NCBI RefSeq assembly: GCF_036964905.1
Contig: NZ_JBALHR010000001.1
Span: 558,001 to 622,000 of the forward strand
Source: Gemmobacter denitrificans
Lineage (GTDB): Bacteria > Pseudomonadota > Alphaproteobacteria > Rhodobacterales > Rhodobacteraceae
Reading direction: 5' to 3'
DNA length: 64,000 nucleotides
This document shows, one piece after another, positions 1 to 9,506 of the stretch. Every line of letters begins with the position of its first letter. Positions within the stretch are counted from its first letter, which is position 1. The notes under the pieces were generated by a model. It saw nothing but the letters and a program-made list of their open reading frames with translations. It was not told the DNA's origin and searched no databases. Made by a program: the position numbers and the translations under genes.

Positions 1-2978
1 CCATCCGGGTCGCCGGTATAGGCCAGATCGATCAGGTCGCCCCCTGCGGTGCCATCGACATACCCGTCCCGGCCCGGGGCGGGCGTCACGCGCACCGTGA
101 CCGTGCCGATATCGGTGCCGCCACGGCCATCACTGATTTCATAGGTGATCGTCGTCGGGCCGGTAAAGCCGGTATCCGGGGTAAAGACCAGTTCGCCATC
201 CGGGGTGACCGTCACCGTGCCATTGGGCGAGCTGGGCGTACCGATCAGGCTGATCGGATCGCCATCCACGTCATCATCGTTCTGCAGCACCGGGATGGTG
301 ACCGCCGTATTGATGGGCGTGGTCGCGAAATCCGGGTTCGCCACCGGATCGCTGTTCCCATCGGAAGGCACCACGGTCACGGCAACGGTGGTCGTGTCCT
401 GATTGCCGTCGGGATCGGTGATCGTATAGGTGATCGTGTCGATCCCGAAGAAACCATCATCCGGATCATAGGCCAGCGTGCCATCGGCATTGATGGTGAC
501 AGTGCCGTTGGGCGCGCTTGCGCTGATCACGGTCAGCGGGTCGCCATTCGGGTCGCTATCATTGGCCAGAACCGGAATGGTCACCGCAACGCCCTGCGGC
601 GTCGAGGCAGCATCGGGATTGGCATCCGGCACATCGGAAATCACATTCTCGATGTTCACAAAGCGCATGGTGCCGGTGGCCGCACCGCCCGCATCCAGGA
701 AAGTGACCGTGCCGTTTTCGATATTGTCCGCATCATAGACGATGGAGATCGGGCCAACCCCGCTCAGGTCGAGCGTATCGAAATCATCACCGTTTTCCGA
801 ACCGTCGACAGATTCGCCGATATCCCCGCCCAGGAACAGATCGCGGTCGCCGCCGCCTACCAGCGTGTCAGCCCCGGCCCCGCCAATCAACGTGTCGTTG
901 CCGAGGGCGCCCTGCAGGTCGTCCTCGTCAATGCCGCCATCCAGCAGATCATTGCCTTGGCCACCCAGCAGCGTGTCGTCGTCGTCCCCGCCATAGATCG
1001 AGTCGTCGCCCTGGCCACCGACCAGACTGTCGCGGTTGTTGTCCGTATCCGGGTCCGTCGCATCGGCCAGATGGGTCGGATCGGTCGCATCATCGGGGGT
1101 GCCGCCATGCAGCACGTCATTTCCGTTGTCACCGGTCAGGGTATCCGACCCTTCGCCGCCAAGGATGGTGTCATCACCGGCAGCACCGATCACGCTGTCG
1201 GCATCATCTCCGGCCTCAACCAGATCGGCCCCGCCACCTGCCTGAATCGTGTCAGCATCATCGCCGGTGCGGATCGTGTCGTCGCCATCGCCCGCATCGA
1301 CGACATCACGGTCATCGTCGGGGTCGCCATCGGCCGGATAGAGCCCCGGGAAAGCCCGGTCGGGCGAGCTTGCGCCGTTGCCAGTCTCGATCAGGTCATT
1401 GGATTGACCGCCGATCACACTGTCATTGCCATCGCCACCATACAGCGTGTTTTCATCAGCCCCACCGGCCAGCGTGTCATCGCCCGCGCCGCCGAACAGC
1501 GTGTCATCACCGGTATCGCCGGTCATGAAATCATTGCCGACGCCGCCGTCCAGACTGTCATCGCCACCCGCGCCGGTGACCTGATCGTCGCCGTCGCCCG
1601 CCAGCACGGTGTCATTGCCCGAGCCGGCCAGAATGATGTCGTCATTGCCGATCTCGCCTGGCAGGATTGCATCATTCGCATCGACGCGATCATCGTCAAA
1701 CGGATCAATATAGGCCGTATCGATCAGATCATCCCCCGCCGTACCACGCACGACGCCATCTTGCGTGCGCGGGCCCGGGTCAGAGCCGACAAACACCGTT
1801 ACAGTTCCGGTATCAGTCGCACCTTCCGGATCGGTCACCACATATGTGATGGTGGTTTCGCCCGTGAAACCGGGGTTCGACGTGAATGTGATGGTGCCAT
1901 CGCCATTCACGACCACGGTCCCGTCGGGCGATGTGGGCGTGCCGCTGATCGACAGCGGATCACCATCGACATCGGTGTCGTTATCCAGCACCGGAATGGT
2001 GATCGGATTGCCCGTTAGCCCCACCGCCGTATCCGGGTTGGCCACGGGCGCGTCATTCACCGGGTTCACGGTCACGCTCACGGTGGAGGTGGACGTGTTC
2101 CCATCGGGATCGCGCACCGTATAGGTGATGGTATCAGGGCCGTTGTAATCTTGGTTCGGCAGGTAATCCAGCGATCCGTCTGGCCGAATGGTCACCGTGC
2201 CATTGGTCGCGGTCGCATCGGTCACCGTCAGCGGCTGACCGGTCGGATCGGTGTCATTGTCCAGAACCGGAATGTTCACCAACGTATCTTCGTCGGTGGT
2301 CGCCGTGTCCGGGTTCGCGGTGGGATCGCCACCCTTGTTGTCAACGGTATCAGACAGCGAGAAATATTCGATGCCACCGCCGAAGAACTGGTTCACATTG
2401 TTCAGCAGATTCGGGTCGGACAGCGATTGCCCCGCACCGACCAGCCAAGGCTGGTTCTGCCCGGCCGCCGATTGATCCATGGTCAGGCCCGCCGGGACAT
2501 CGTCTTCAAAACTGGCACCTGTGGTCAGGTTGGACAGCTGGATTTCACCGCCTGTCGCCTCGTCCCAGGAATAGGTCAGGTTGATATTGTCGCCCGGCAC
2601 GATGAACCCCGGCTCTGTGGTCCAGGTTTCCGTACCGGTTGCGCTTTCATGGCTGACCGTGATGCTGCCATCGACATTGATCTCCACGCGGAAACCGCCC
2701 GGATTGGTGCCGACACTGTCGCGCGACAGCACGGTCTGCACCTCGGTCAACGGCTGCTGTTCAGTCGTCACGAACTGGATTTCCAGCGTGCCGCGGTCCA
2801 GCTGGAACGTCGGGTCGGTGTAGATCTTGACCAGATCGTCCGTGCCATCAAGAACCGCCTGCGTGCCGTTGGAGGCCGCACCGTTCAGATAGATGCCGTT
2901 CTGCGCCCCGTTGGAGAGCGCTGAATCTGCGGCAATGGTTCCCGTGTCTTCAAAGTTGTAGAGCGCGAACACCGGCAT
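1..2978 (-). CDS. Large RTX / cadherin-like secreted protein (3' end outside window)
   Basis: The reading frame opens at ATG 2978, after a GAGGAAAC ribosome site, and stays open to base 1, so only the first ~992 residues are visible. The first ~220 residues look like a LamG/concanavalin-type beta sandwich (N-terminus MPVFALYNFEDTG). Cadherin/VCBS-like tandem domains follow, each with 'NPDTATTDEDT'- or 'IPVLDNDTD'-type motifs. A block of GGxGxDxxx calcium-binding nonapeptide repeats sits at roughly 1690-850, and further cadherin-like domains run to the edge. There is no N-terminal signal peptide, as expected for type I secretion, where the signal is C-terminal and would lie outside the window. 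A role as a surface or extracellular adhesin is inferred. No secretion ABC/MFP genes are visible here. Confidence 0.85.
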   Translation of the reverse strand, partial: MPVFALYNFEDTGTIAADSALSNGAQNGIYLNGAASNGTQAVLDGTDDLVKIYTDPTFQLDRGTLEIQFVTTEQQPLTEVQTVLSRDSVGTNPGGFRVEINVDGSITVSHESATGTETWTTEPGFIVPGDNINLTYSWDEATGGEIQLSNLTTGASFEDDVPAGLTMDQSAAGQNQPWLVGAGQSLSDPNLLNNVNQFFGGGIEYFSLSDTVDNKGGDPTANPDTATTDEDTLVNIPVLDNDTDPTGQPLTVTDATATNGTVTIRPDGSLDYLPNQDYNGPDTITYTVRDPDGNTSTSTVSVTVNPVNDAPVANPDTAVGLTGNPITIPVLDNDTDVDGDPLSISGTPTSPDGTVVVNGDGTITFTSNPGFTGETTITYVVTDPEGATDTGTVTVFVGSDPGPRTQDGVVRGTAGDDLIDTAYIDPFDDDRVDANDAILPGEIGNDDIILAGSGNDTVLAGDGDDQVTGAGGDDSLDGGVGNDFMTGDTGDDTLFGGAGDDTLAGGADENTLYGGDGNDSVIGGQSNDLIETGNGASSPDRAFPGLYPADGDPDDDRDVVDAGDGDDTIRTGDDADTIQAGGGADLVEAGDDADSVIGAAGDDTILGGEGSDTLTGDNGNDVLHGGTPDDATDPTHLADATDPDTDNNRDSLVGGQGDDSIYGGDDDDTLLGGQGNDLLDGGIDEDDLQGALGNDTLIGGAGADTLVGGGDRDLFLGGDIGESVDGSENGDDFDTLDLSGVGPISIVYDADNIENGTVTFLDAGGAATGTMRFVNIENVISDVPDANPDAASTPQGVAVTIPVLANDSDPNGDPLTVISASAPNGTVTINADGTLAYDPDDGFFGIDTITYTITDPDGNQDTTTVAVTVVPSDGNSDPVANPDFATTPINTAVTIPVLQNDDDVDGDPISLIGTPSSPNGTVTVTPDGELVFTPDTGFTGPTTITYEISDGRGGTDIGTVTVRVTPAPGRDGYVDGTAGGDLIDLAYTGDPD

Positions 2979-3666
2979 CTTCGTTTCCTCACTCGAGGCC
3001 CGGTCACTCGGGCCCGATCCAAATTGACGGCCCAACGGGCCCATGACCTGCGCCAGCCCCCTTGCGGGCGCTGTGAATTACAGACCTGTCGTCAAATGGA
3101 TCGGAGCGATCAGAAAAATCCGCCAGTCATGGGTGAAGAGGGCGCAAAACAGCGCACCAAACGTCTGAAATCCCGATTATGGCAGCACTTTCCGTCACAA
3201 CTCCCGCGTCCTAAGACGCAACACCACTTACGACCGCCCCCACGGCCATATGTCTCACCCAGCAAGACATATCCTGAATACCTTTTGTTATCCTTTACGA
3301 AAAGTGAAAAATCTGTGGCGCGCAGTCAAGCTATGGCCAGAATTGCGGGCCCGATGGACCGCAGACTTTTGATATCTGTCGCCCTGGACGCGAAATTAAC
3401 TCTGATTCAGCCACAAAGCCCGCCCAGTCTTGAAGTTTTCCGGCGATATTGTCCCATGAAGGCGAACAATCAAGTCGCCTGCCGCTGCGTTAACCAAAGC
3501 CATGGTTTTGCCGCGATCTGGCCATTCTGCGTTCCTTGTTGCGAACCAATCGGGCAGTTTGGGAGCGACTGTCGCCACGTTAAGACTTGGTTAACCTTTA
3601 CAAAATCCGAATCGCCTGCCGCTCGGCGATGCCCCATAGCCCCCTGCACGGCATCGTGCGGTCTGG
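2979..3666. promoter_or_regulatory. Gene-free upstream region of the RTX gene
   Basis: No convincing coding frame is present in these ~690 bases. The stretch is more AT-rich than its neighbours, particularly 3230-3330. It should contain the promoter of the leftward RTX gene and holds a CtrA-type site at 3580-3595. Short open frames on both strands have no recognisable protein character. Confidence 0.5.
3580..3595. promoter_or_regulatory. CtrA-type binding motif TTAA-N7-TTAAC
   Basis: The sequence TTAAGACTTGGTTAAC matches the alphaproteobacterial CtrA consensus TTAA-N7-TTAAC exactly. It lies ~600 bp upstream of the RTX gene start and just beyond the 3' end of the methylase gene. CtrA often controls surface and motility genes in this group. 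Control of the RTX gene is inferred from position only. Confidence 0.5.
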
Positions 3667-4572
3667 TCAATAGGTCAGAAGCAACCGATCCCGGACCTCT
3701 TCGCTCTCGCAGGTCTGGCCGCCCATCTGGAACCGCTTCAGCATGGAACGCCCGACATTCACCATCAATTCGCGGGCAAACAGCCCCTCTGGCAGGTCAA
3801 TGTCACAGTAATGGTTGCCGCTTTTCTTGGTGCCGTCGATGCTCAGTACCACATGGACACCGCGGCGCTTGCAGGCGTCGATCGCCTCCATGAGCCCTGA
3901 CAGGCTGAAGCTCTGCGCCCCGTAAAGAATGGTCTGCGAATGCGCATAGGGCGGATCGCAATAGACCAGATCGCCGGGCCGGGCCCGGGCCATGGCTTCG
4001 GCATAGTCCATCCGCTCGAAACGGCACCCGTGCATGCGGTTTTGCCAGGTGTCAACGCGGCGGGCAAAGGCAACCGGCGCGATCGGATCATGTGCGCCGA
4101 CTGGCGTGGACATATGGCCGTCGGACTTGCGAAACCGCACGACGCCCCCATAACAGGAACGGGTCAGGAACAGGAAATCAGCGCCGTTCGGCGTGGCATT
4201 GTAGCGCGCCTTGATCGCCTCGTAGCCAGCCACCTTGTCAGATGCGGCGTGAAATTCGTGCCAGCGCGCAGCATACCATTGCTTCAGTTGCGCGGGATCA
4301 TCAGCAAGGCACTGCCAGATTTCCACCAGCGGCGCAAAGATGTCCGACCCAAAGCCCTGCCGGGGCGCCAGCGTCGCCATCACCCCGCCCGCCCCCAGAA
4401 ACGGCTCGTGATAGGCCCCGAACGCAGGCGGAAACTGCGCGATGATCTCATGCGCGAATTTCTGTTTGTTGCCGATCCATTTGATCAGCTGGGTCTTGAA
4501 CGGTCTGGACCGCGCGGCCCCTGTGGTCGGCTGCATGGCCGCGCTCTGTGGCTCAGGCAAGGCCTGCTGCAT
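3667..4572 (-). CDS. D12-class (Dam-like) DNA adenine N6-methyltransferase
   Basis: The protein has 301 residues. It carries the SAM-binding motif of Dam/D12 enzymes in KWIGNK (31-36) plus EPFLGAGG (56-63), and the catalytic DPPY tetrad at 206-209. These are the hallmarks of N6-adenine methylation, and the length fits the family (~270-300). No restriction endonuclease is adjacent, so it looks like an orphan enzyme. Such solitary Dam-like genes in Rhodobacterales are often phage-derived, and its sequence gives no target specificity. It is not CcrM, which has a different motif order. The ATG at 4572 follows GGGGAC; a second in-frame ATG lies 12 codons inside. Confidence 0.88.
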   Translation of the reverse strand: MQQALPEPQSAAMQPTTGAARSRPFKTQLIKWIGNKQKFAHEIIAQFPPAFGAYHEPFLGAGGVMATLAPRQGFGSDIFAPLVEIWQCLADDPAQLKQWYAARWHEFHAASDKVAGYEAIKARYNATPNGADFLFLTRSCYGGVVRFRKSDGHMSTPVGAHDPIAPVAFARRVDTWQNRMHGCRFERMDYAEAMARARPGDLVYCDPPYAHSQTILYGAQSFSLSGLMEAIDACKRRGVHVVLSIDGTKKSGNHYCDIDLPEGLFARELMVNVGRSMLKRFQMGGQTCESEEVRDRLLLTY

Positions 4573-4694
4573 CCCGGTCCCCTTTTGCCGCGGACAAAGC
4601 CCCGCAACCGGGGCCTGACCGACATGCCGCAGAACATGCTGCCTGGCAAGCAGGTGCCGAACCCGGCGCGTTGGTCTTCATCTGGGGCACCTCA

Positions 4695-4778
4695 TGGTGC
4701 GGGTGGCCGGACTCGAACCGGCATGCCTTGCGGCGGGGGTGTTTGAGACCCCTGCGTCTACCATTCCGCCACACCCGC
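4695..4778 (-). tRNA. tRNA-Leu (anticodon CAA)
   Basis: A cloverleaf is visible on the minus strand: acceptor GCGGGTG paired with CACCCGC, an anticodon loop CTCAAAC giving CAA, a long variable arm as required for tRNA-Leu, a T-arm with GGTTCGAGTCC, and an encoded CCA. It reads UUG leucine codons. Confidence 0.95.
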
Positions 4779-4944
4779 ACTCTTGCTGATGCGGCAATGA
4801 ACGGGCCGCACCGGTGAGAGGTCGTCTGCATTACCCCGTCTGCATCGCTGCCACAAACCCGGCAGCACGGCATTTCGGGCCTGCGCAGCGTGGTTTAGCC
4901 CGCTGCGCCCAAGGCGTCAATGGGGCCTTGCTATAGCCGACGCG

Positions 4945-5784
4945 CTAAAGATTGCGGGCGGCGAAAGTATCGCATTGCGCCATGTCGCCGGATTTGTAGC
5001 CACGCAGGAACCAGCGCGCGCGCTGCTCCGAAGTGCCATGGGTAAAGGTATGCGGCATCGGGCGCCGCCCGGCGTTGCGCTGCAAGGTATCGTCCCCGAT
5101 CTGCCGCGCCGCGTTCACGGCCTCTTCCAGATCGCCGCGATCTAATGTGCCAAACCGCGCCTCGGCCTCGCGCGCCCAGATGCCCGACAGGCAGTCGGCC
5201 TGCAATTCGATGCGCACCGAAATCGCGTTGCTGTCTTCCTGCGATGACTGCTGGCGCACGCGGTTGGCCTTGCCCAGAATCCCGATCTCGTTCTGCACAT
5301 GATGGGCCACTTCATGCGCCACGACATAAGCCGCCGCGAAATCGCCCTTGGCCCCCAGTTGCCGGGCCATGGTGGTGAAGAATGCCGTGTCGAGATAGAC
5401 CTTGCGATCTGCCGGGCAATAGAACGGCCCGGTCGCCCCGCTGGCCCCGCCGCAGGGCGATTGGGTCGCGCCCTTGTACAGCACCAGAACCGGCGGGGTA
5501 TAGCGGCGCCCGACCTGTTCAGGGAACACATGGCCCCAGACTTCCTCGGTATCGGCCAGCGTGACCGAAACGAATTCGCCGGCCTCACGATCGGCCTCGG
5601 TCAACTCGCCCCCTTGATCGGGGAGCGCACCGCCATCCAGCAACGGGGTCACATCAATCCCGAGGAAATAGCCGATCAGCAAAACGGCAATCACCCCCAC
5701 CCCGCCAACCGCGCCGCCCCGGCCCACACCGGCGCTGCGACGATCCTCGATATTGCGGCTGCCGCGACGGCCCTTCCACTCCAT
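4945..5784 (-). CDS. Neutral zinc metallopeptidase, YpfJ/KPN_02809 family
   Basis: The protein has 279 residues from the ATG at 5784. A hydrophobic segment near 29-45 anchors the N-terminus, leaving the bulk outside the cytoplasm. The zinc-binding HEVAH motif is at 157-161. The small cysteine-containing loop (CGGASG at 111-116, FYCP at 121-124) is typical of this family. A TTG four codons upstream is in frame, but the GGGGGTG stretch is better placed as the ribosome site for the ATG. The substrate is unknown. It is transcribed away from the divergent YqaA-like gene. Confidence 0.88.
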   Translation of the reverse strand: MEWKGRRGSRNIEDRRSAGVGRGGAVGGVGVIAVLLIGYFLGIDVTPLLDGGALPDQGGELTEADREAGEFVSVTLADTEEVWGHVFPEQVGRRYTPPVLVLYKGATQSPCGGASGATGPFYCPADRKVYLDTAFFTTMARQLGAKGDFAAAYVVAHEVAHHVQNEIGILGKANRVRQQSSQEDSNAISVRIELQADCLSGIWAREAEARFGTLDRGDLEEAVNAARQIGDDTLQRNAGRRPMPHTFTHGTSEQRARWFLRGYKSGDMAQCDTFAARNL

Positions 5785-5917
5785 GATCACCCCCAAAGCT
5801 CACTTTGCCGCGAGCCTAGCGCCTTTCCCGCCCTGCCGGAAGCCCCGGAGCCGCCCCCGGACCTTGACGCCGCTGCCCCCCCGTGCTGCAAGCACCCAAA
5901 GCCTGACCGGAGCCCGC

Positions 5918-6496
5918 ATGATCCGCGCCCTTTACGACTGGACCCTTTCGCTGGCCAGCCACCGCCATGCCCTGGCGGCGCTGGCGGCGGTGGCCTTCAT
6001 CGAAAGTTCGGTCTTTCCGATTCCGCCCGATATCCTGATGATCCCGATGATCGTGGCCGCCCCGCATCGCGCCTTTCTGATTGCCGCGGTCAGCACCCTT
6101 GCCTCGGTTCTGGGGGGACTTGCCGGATATCTGATCGGGCTTTTCCTATTCGACAGCATCGGCCAACCGGTGCTGGCCTTCTATGGCATGACCGACAAGT
6201 TCGAGGTCTTTGCGCAAACCTACAATTCCTGGGGGGCCTGGGCCGTGCTGATCGCGGGTGTCACGCCCTTCCCCTACAAGGTGGTCACCATCCTGTCGGG
6301 CGCGACGGACCTGTCACTGCCGGTCTTCATGCTGGCCTCGGTGTTGGCGCGCGGGCTGCGGTTCTTTCTGGTTGCCGCCCTGTTGTGGAAATTCGGCGCC
6401 CCCATCCGCGACTTCATCGAACGTCGCCTCGGGCTGATGTTCACCCTTGCCGTCGCGCTGCTGCTCGGCGGGTTTTATGCCGTGAAATTCCTGTGA
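5918..6496 (+). CDS. YqaA/DedA-like inner-membrane protein
   Basis: The protein has 192 residues with about four to five hydrophobic segments. It carries the family pattern: an E-SS-x-FPIPPD motif near 27-35, then GGLAGYLIG, and a G-x-TPFPYK motif near 104-110. This belongs to the SNARE-associated/DedA superfamily, whose members affect membrane homeostasis and lipid scrambling. The exact role of the short YqaA branch is not known. The ATG at 5918 is preceded by CCGGAG. dsbB begins 9 bp downstream on the same strand, so the two are probably co-transcribed. Confidence 0.85.
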   Translation: MIRALYDWTLSLASHRHALAALAAVAFIESSVFPIPPDILMIPMIVAAPHRAFLIAAVSTLASVLGGLAGYLIGLFLFDSIGQPVLAFYGMTDKFEVFAQTYNSWGAWAVLIAGVTPFPYKVVTILSGATDLSLPVFMLASVLARGLRFFLVAALLWKFGAPIRDFIERRLGLMFTLAVALLLGGFYAVKFL

Positions 6497-6504
6497 GACC
6501 TGAC

Positions 6505-6969
6505 ATGACCCAAACCTCGCGCCTGCTTGTTGCCATCGCCAGTGCCGGGTCTGCCGCCCTGCTGCTGGGGGCTCTGGCCTTTCAATACATCGGCGGGTTG
6601 GCACCCTGCGAGCTGTGTCTCTGGCAGCGTTGGCCGCATCTGGCGGCTGTGCTGATCGGTCTGGCGGCGCTGGCGTCAGGTCAGCGCAATCTGGCGTGGC
6701 TGGGCGCTTTGGCCGCATTGGCCACAGCCGGGATCGGCGGGTTTCATGCCGGGGTCGAACTGGGCTGGTGGGAGGGATTGCAATCCTGCTCGGGCGGCAG
6801 CATCGCCGGGATCAGCACGTCAGACCTGCTGAACCCTTCCGCCGATGTCGGGGCCGTCGTGCGCTGCGATGCGATTGCCTGGCAGATGCTCGGCCTGTCC
6901 ATGGCAGGCTGGAACATGGTGATTTCGGCCCTTCTGGCGCTGGTCTGGATCGGCGCTGCCCGGCGCTGA
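6505..6969 (+). CDS. dsbB: Disulfide bond formation protein B
   Basis: The protein has 154 residues and four predicted membrane helices. The quinone-reducing pair is CELC at Cys35/Cys38. The second periplasmic loop has Cys95 and Cys121, matching the pair that exchanges with DsbA. It reoxidises DsbA in the periplasm and passes electrons to ubiquinone. The start is the ATG 9 bp after the YqaA-like stop. No dsbA is visible in the window. Confidence 0.92.
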   Translation: MTQTSRLLVAIASAGSAALLLGALAFQYIGGLAPCELCLWQRWPHLAAVLIGLAALASGQRNLAWLGALAALATAGIGGFHAGVELGWWEGLQSCSGGSIAGISTSDLLNPSADVGAVVRCDAIAWQMLGLSMAGWNMVISALLALVWIGAARR

Positions 6970-6982
6970 ACGCCGCGCCCCC

Positions 6983-8158
6983 TCAGGTGCCAAACAGCCG
7001 ACCGTGTTCCTGAATGGCAAAGCGGTCGGTCATCCCTGCCACATAATCTGCCACGATGCGGGCCAGTTGCGTATCGTCCTGCGCGGCATCGATATCGGCA
7101 CGCCATTCCTGTGGCAGCAGATCCGGGTTGCGCAGGAACAGCGGGAACAGGTCATCCAGCATGGCCGTGACGCGTGCGCGCATTTCCACCACAGAAGGCG
7201 CGCGATACATGCGATGGAACAGGAAGCTGCGCACCGCCTTCAGTTCCTGATAGAGCGGTTTCGAAAAACGGATGACCGTCATGCCCATCTGACGGATGTC
7301 ATCAACCGATTTGGGTTGCGCCGCCTCCAGCCGGTTCTGGGCCACATGGATCACGTCTTCGACCATACGGCCAAAGACCCGGCGCAAAGCCTCGTGCCGC
7401 CGCCGCATCCTGTCCAGCCCGGGATAAAGCCGGTCCACCTCATCAAAGGCCGGGGCGGTGACGGGCAGTTCCATCAGATCGGCCTCGGTGAACAGGCCAG
7501 ACCGCAGACCATCATGCAGATCGTGATGGCTATAGGCCACGTCATCGGCAATTGCGGCCACCTGCGCTTCGGCGCTGGCATGGGTGTGCAGGTCCAGATC
7601 CCATTCCGCATTCACTTCGGCCAGCGCGTAAGGCAAGGGGCCGGCATGTTTTTCATCCGCATTGGGGCCGATCACCGGGCCGTTATGCTTGGCAATGCCT
7701 TCCAGGCTTTCCCAGGTCAGGTTCAGCCCGTCAAAACCCGCATAATGCCGCTCCAGCCGGGTGACGATCCGCAGCGCCTGGGCGTTATGATCAAACCCGC
7801 CATAGGGGGCCATCAGCCGCGCCAGCGCGTCTTCGCCGGTATGGCCAAAGGGCGTATGGCCCAGATCATGCGCCAGCGCGATACATTCGGCCAGATCGGT
7901 GTTCAGCCCCAGCACACCCGAAATGGTGCGCGCGACCTGCGCCACCTCGATCGAATGGGTCAGCCGGGTGCGATAATAGTCGCCCTCATGTTCGATGAAG
8001 ACCTGCGTCTTGTGTTTCAGCCGACGAAAGGCCGAAGAATGGATGATCCGGTCGCGGTCACGTTGAAAGGGCGAGCGGAAGGTGGACATCACTTCGGGAT
8101 GCAGCCGCCCGCGCGAGGCATCGGGCAGGCAGGCAAAGGGCGCAAGCATCTGGGTCAC
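6983..8158 (-). CDS. dgt: Deoxyguanosinetriphosphate triphosphohydrolase-like protein
   Basis: The protein has 391 residues of the HD superfamily. Metal-binding residues are visible as RLTHS with His68 and the HD pair at 97-98 in ALAHDLGHTPFGHTGED. This belongs to the dGTPase-like branch that removes tripolyphosphate from dNTPs and helps set nucleotide pools. The frame opens with GTG at 8158, and an ATG three codons later is an alternative start; neither has a strong ribosome site. It is transcribed divergently from erpA across ~80 bp. Confidence 0.9.
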   Translation of the reverse strand: MTQMLAPFACLPDASRGRLHPEVMSTFRSPFQRDRDRIIHSSAFRRLKHKTQVFIEHEGDYYRTRLTHSIEVAQVARTISGVLGLNTDLAECIALAHDLGHTPFGHTGEDALARLMAPYGGFDHNAQALRIVTRLERHYAGFDGLNLTWESLEGIAKHNGPVIGPNADEKHAGPLPYALAEVNAEWDLDLHTHASAEAQVAAIADDVAYSHHDLHDGLRSGLFTEADLMELPVTAPAFDEVDRLYPGLDRMRRRHEALRRVFGRMVEDVIHVAQNRLEAAQPKSVDDIRQMGMTVIRFSKPLYQELKAVRSFLFHRMYRAPSVVEMRARVTAMLDDLFPLFLRNPDLLPQEWRADIDAAQDDTQLARIVADYVAGMTDRFAIQEHGRLFGT

Positions 8159-8239
8159 GGGTTCAGGTCGTTGTTCTTGTCTGCGGTCATCCTGACGCCT
8201 ATATGATGAAACAAACGTGACTCCTATGGAAATCGCGCC

Positions 8240-8590
8240 ATGAACCTGCAGTTGCCCGCCGATGCCAGCCTTCCCCGTGTGACCGACCGGGCCTTTGCCC
8301 GGCTGGCCGAGATTGCCGAGATGACCGGCGCGATCAAGGCGCTGCGCGTCGCGGTCGAAGGTGGCGGCTGTTCGGGCTTCCAGTATGACATTCGGCTGGA
8401 GGACGATCCGGCCTCGGATGATCTGGTGCTGGAGAAAAATGGCCAGCGGGTTCTGGTCGATCCGGTTTCGCTGCCGTTCCTGGAAAACGCCGTGATCGAT
8501 TTCACCGAAGAACTGATCGGCGCGCGTTTTGTCATCAACAACCCCAATGCGGCGTCAAGCTGCGGCTGCGGCACGTCATTTTCTATGTGA
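8240..8590 (+). CDS. erpA: Iron-sulfur cluster insertion protein ErpA (A-type carrier)
   Basis: The protein has 116 residues. The three cluster ligands of A-type carriers are all present: Cys44 in GGGCSGFQY, and Cys108 and Cys110 in the SCGCG C-terminal motif. The ending NPNAASSCGCGTSFSM is typical of ErpA rather than IscA. It delivers Fe-S clusters to apo-targets such as isoprenoid enzymes and respiratory proteins. It stands alone between dgt and the end of the convergent EamA gene. Confidence 0.92.
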   Translation: MNLQLPADASLPRVTDRAFARLAEIAEMTGAIKALRVAVEGGGCSGFQYDIRLEDDPASDDLVLEKNGQRVLVDPVSLPFLENAVIDFTEELIGARFVINNPNAASSCGCGTSFSM

Positions 8591-8603
8591 TGGGCTGGAC
8601 CGG

Positions 8604-9506
8604 TCAGGTCGGTCGCGTCTGGGCGCGGTGTTGCTGGTTCACCAGCCAGATGCCTGACAGGATGATCAGCCCCGCCCCCAGCAGAAGTTCCGGGCCCGCC
8701 ACTTCGCCGAACAGATGGTGACCCAGAATGACCATCCAGATGAACTGGATGTTGGCCAGTTGCAGCACGACATGCGCGGGCAGCATGCGCAGGATCGTGA
8801 CGATGAGCCAACGGGTCGCGATGATGAAACCGGTATAGGCGGCCAGCATGGCCAGATGCAGCGGTTGCATCGGTTGCCAGACCAGCGGCAGCAACACCAG
8901 CCCAAGCGCGGCACAGGCCAGTTGGGCATAGAACACCTGCGCAAAGGAATGGGTGCCCCGCGCGCTGATCCGGCGCGACAGGACCAGCGAGGCGGATCCG
9001 GTCATGCTGGCCCCCAACCCCACCAGATAACCCGTCGTCGCGCCATGCGGCACACCGGGCAGAATGATGATCATTCCGGCAATGCCACAGCCAAGCGCAA
9101 TCCAGGCGGCCTGCAGGATACGCTCTTTCAGCAGCACCCACGAAAGCAACGCCCCAAAGATCGGCATCAGGGCGATAAACGGAAAGACAGCCGCAAAATC
9201 AAGCATCTGCAAGGCATAAAAGAACCCCAGCGTGCTGATTGCCCCCAGACAGGACCGGATCAGCACAAGGCCTGGCACCGGGCTGCGCAACACCTTGTCG
9301 CCCTGCCCTGCACCGGTCAGCACCAGACCGAAGGCCACGGCCAGCAGCCCCGACAGCGCCATCAGCTGCGGGGCGGCATAGGTGGTGACCAGATCCTTGG
9401 CCAGTGCATCCGCACTGACGGAAATCAACGTATTGATCAGCGTGAGACCGGTGCCCAGAAGCGCCGCGCGCGGGATCAGGCCGGGCTGTGCCAAACCAGG
9501 GGTCAT
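8604..9506 (-). CDS. EamA/DMT-family transporter (candidate exporter of the peptide operon)
   Basis: The protein has 300 residues with ~10 predicted membrane helices in two EamA-like halves. DMT proteins export metabolites, amino acids and small molecules; the substrate here is unknown. Its ATG overlaps the stop of the upstream 360-residue gene as ATGA, so translation is coupled. It is the third gene of the leftward unit that begins with the repeated-cysteine peptide at 10934, and an export role for a product of that unit is inferred from position only. Confidence 0.85.
   Translation of the reverse strand: MTPGLAQPGLIPRAALLGTGLTLINTLISVSADALAKDLVTTYAAPQLMALSGLLAVAFGLVLTGAGQGDKVLRSPVPGLVLIRSCLGAISTLGFFYALQMLDFAAVFPFIALMPIFGALLSWVLLKERILQAAWIALGCGIAGMIIILPGVPHGATTGYLVGLGASMTGSASLVLSRRISARGTHSFAQVFYAQLACAALGLVLLPLVWQPMQPLHLAMLAAYTGFIIATRWLIVTILRMLPAHVVLQLANIQFIWMVILGHHLFGEVAGPELLLGAGLIILSGIWLVNQQHRAQTRPT

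Noticed and set aside
957..2018. Long rightward open frame of 353 codons opposite the RTX gene
   Set aside because: It is the complement of RTX repeats and shows the periodic GC-driven openness expected of an antisense shadow, with no ribosome site or domain.
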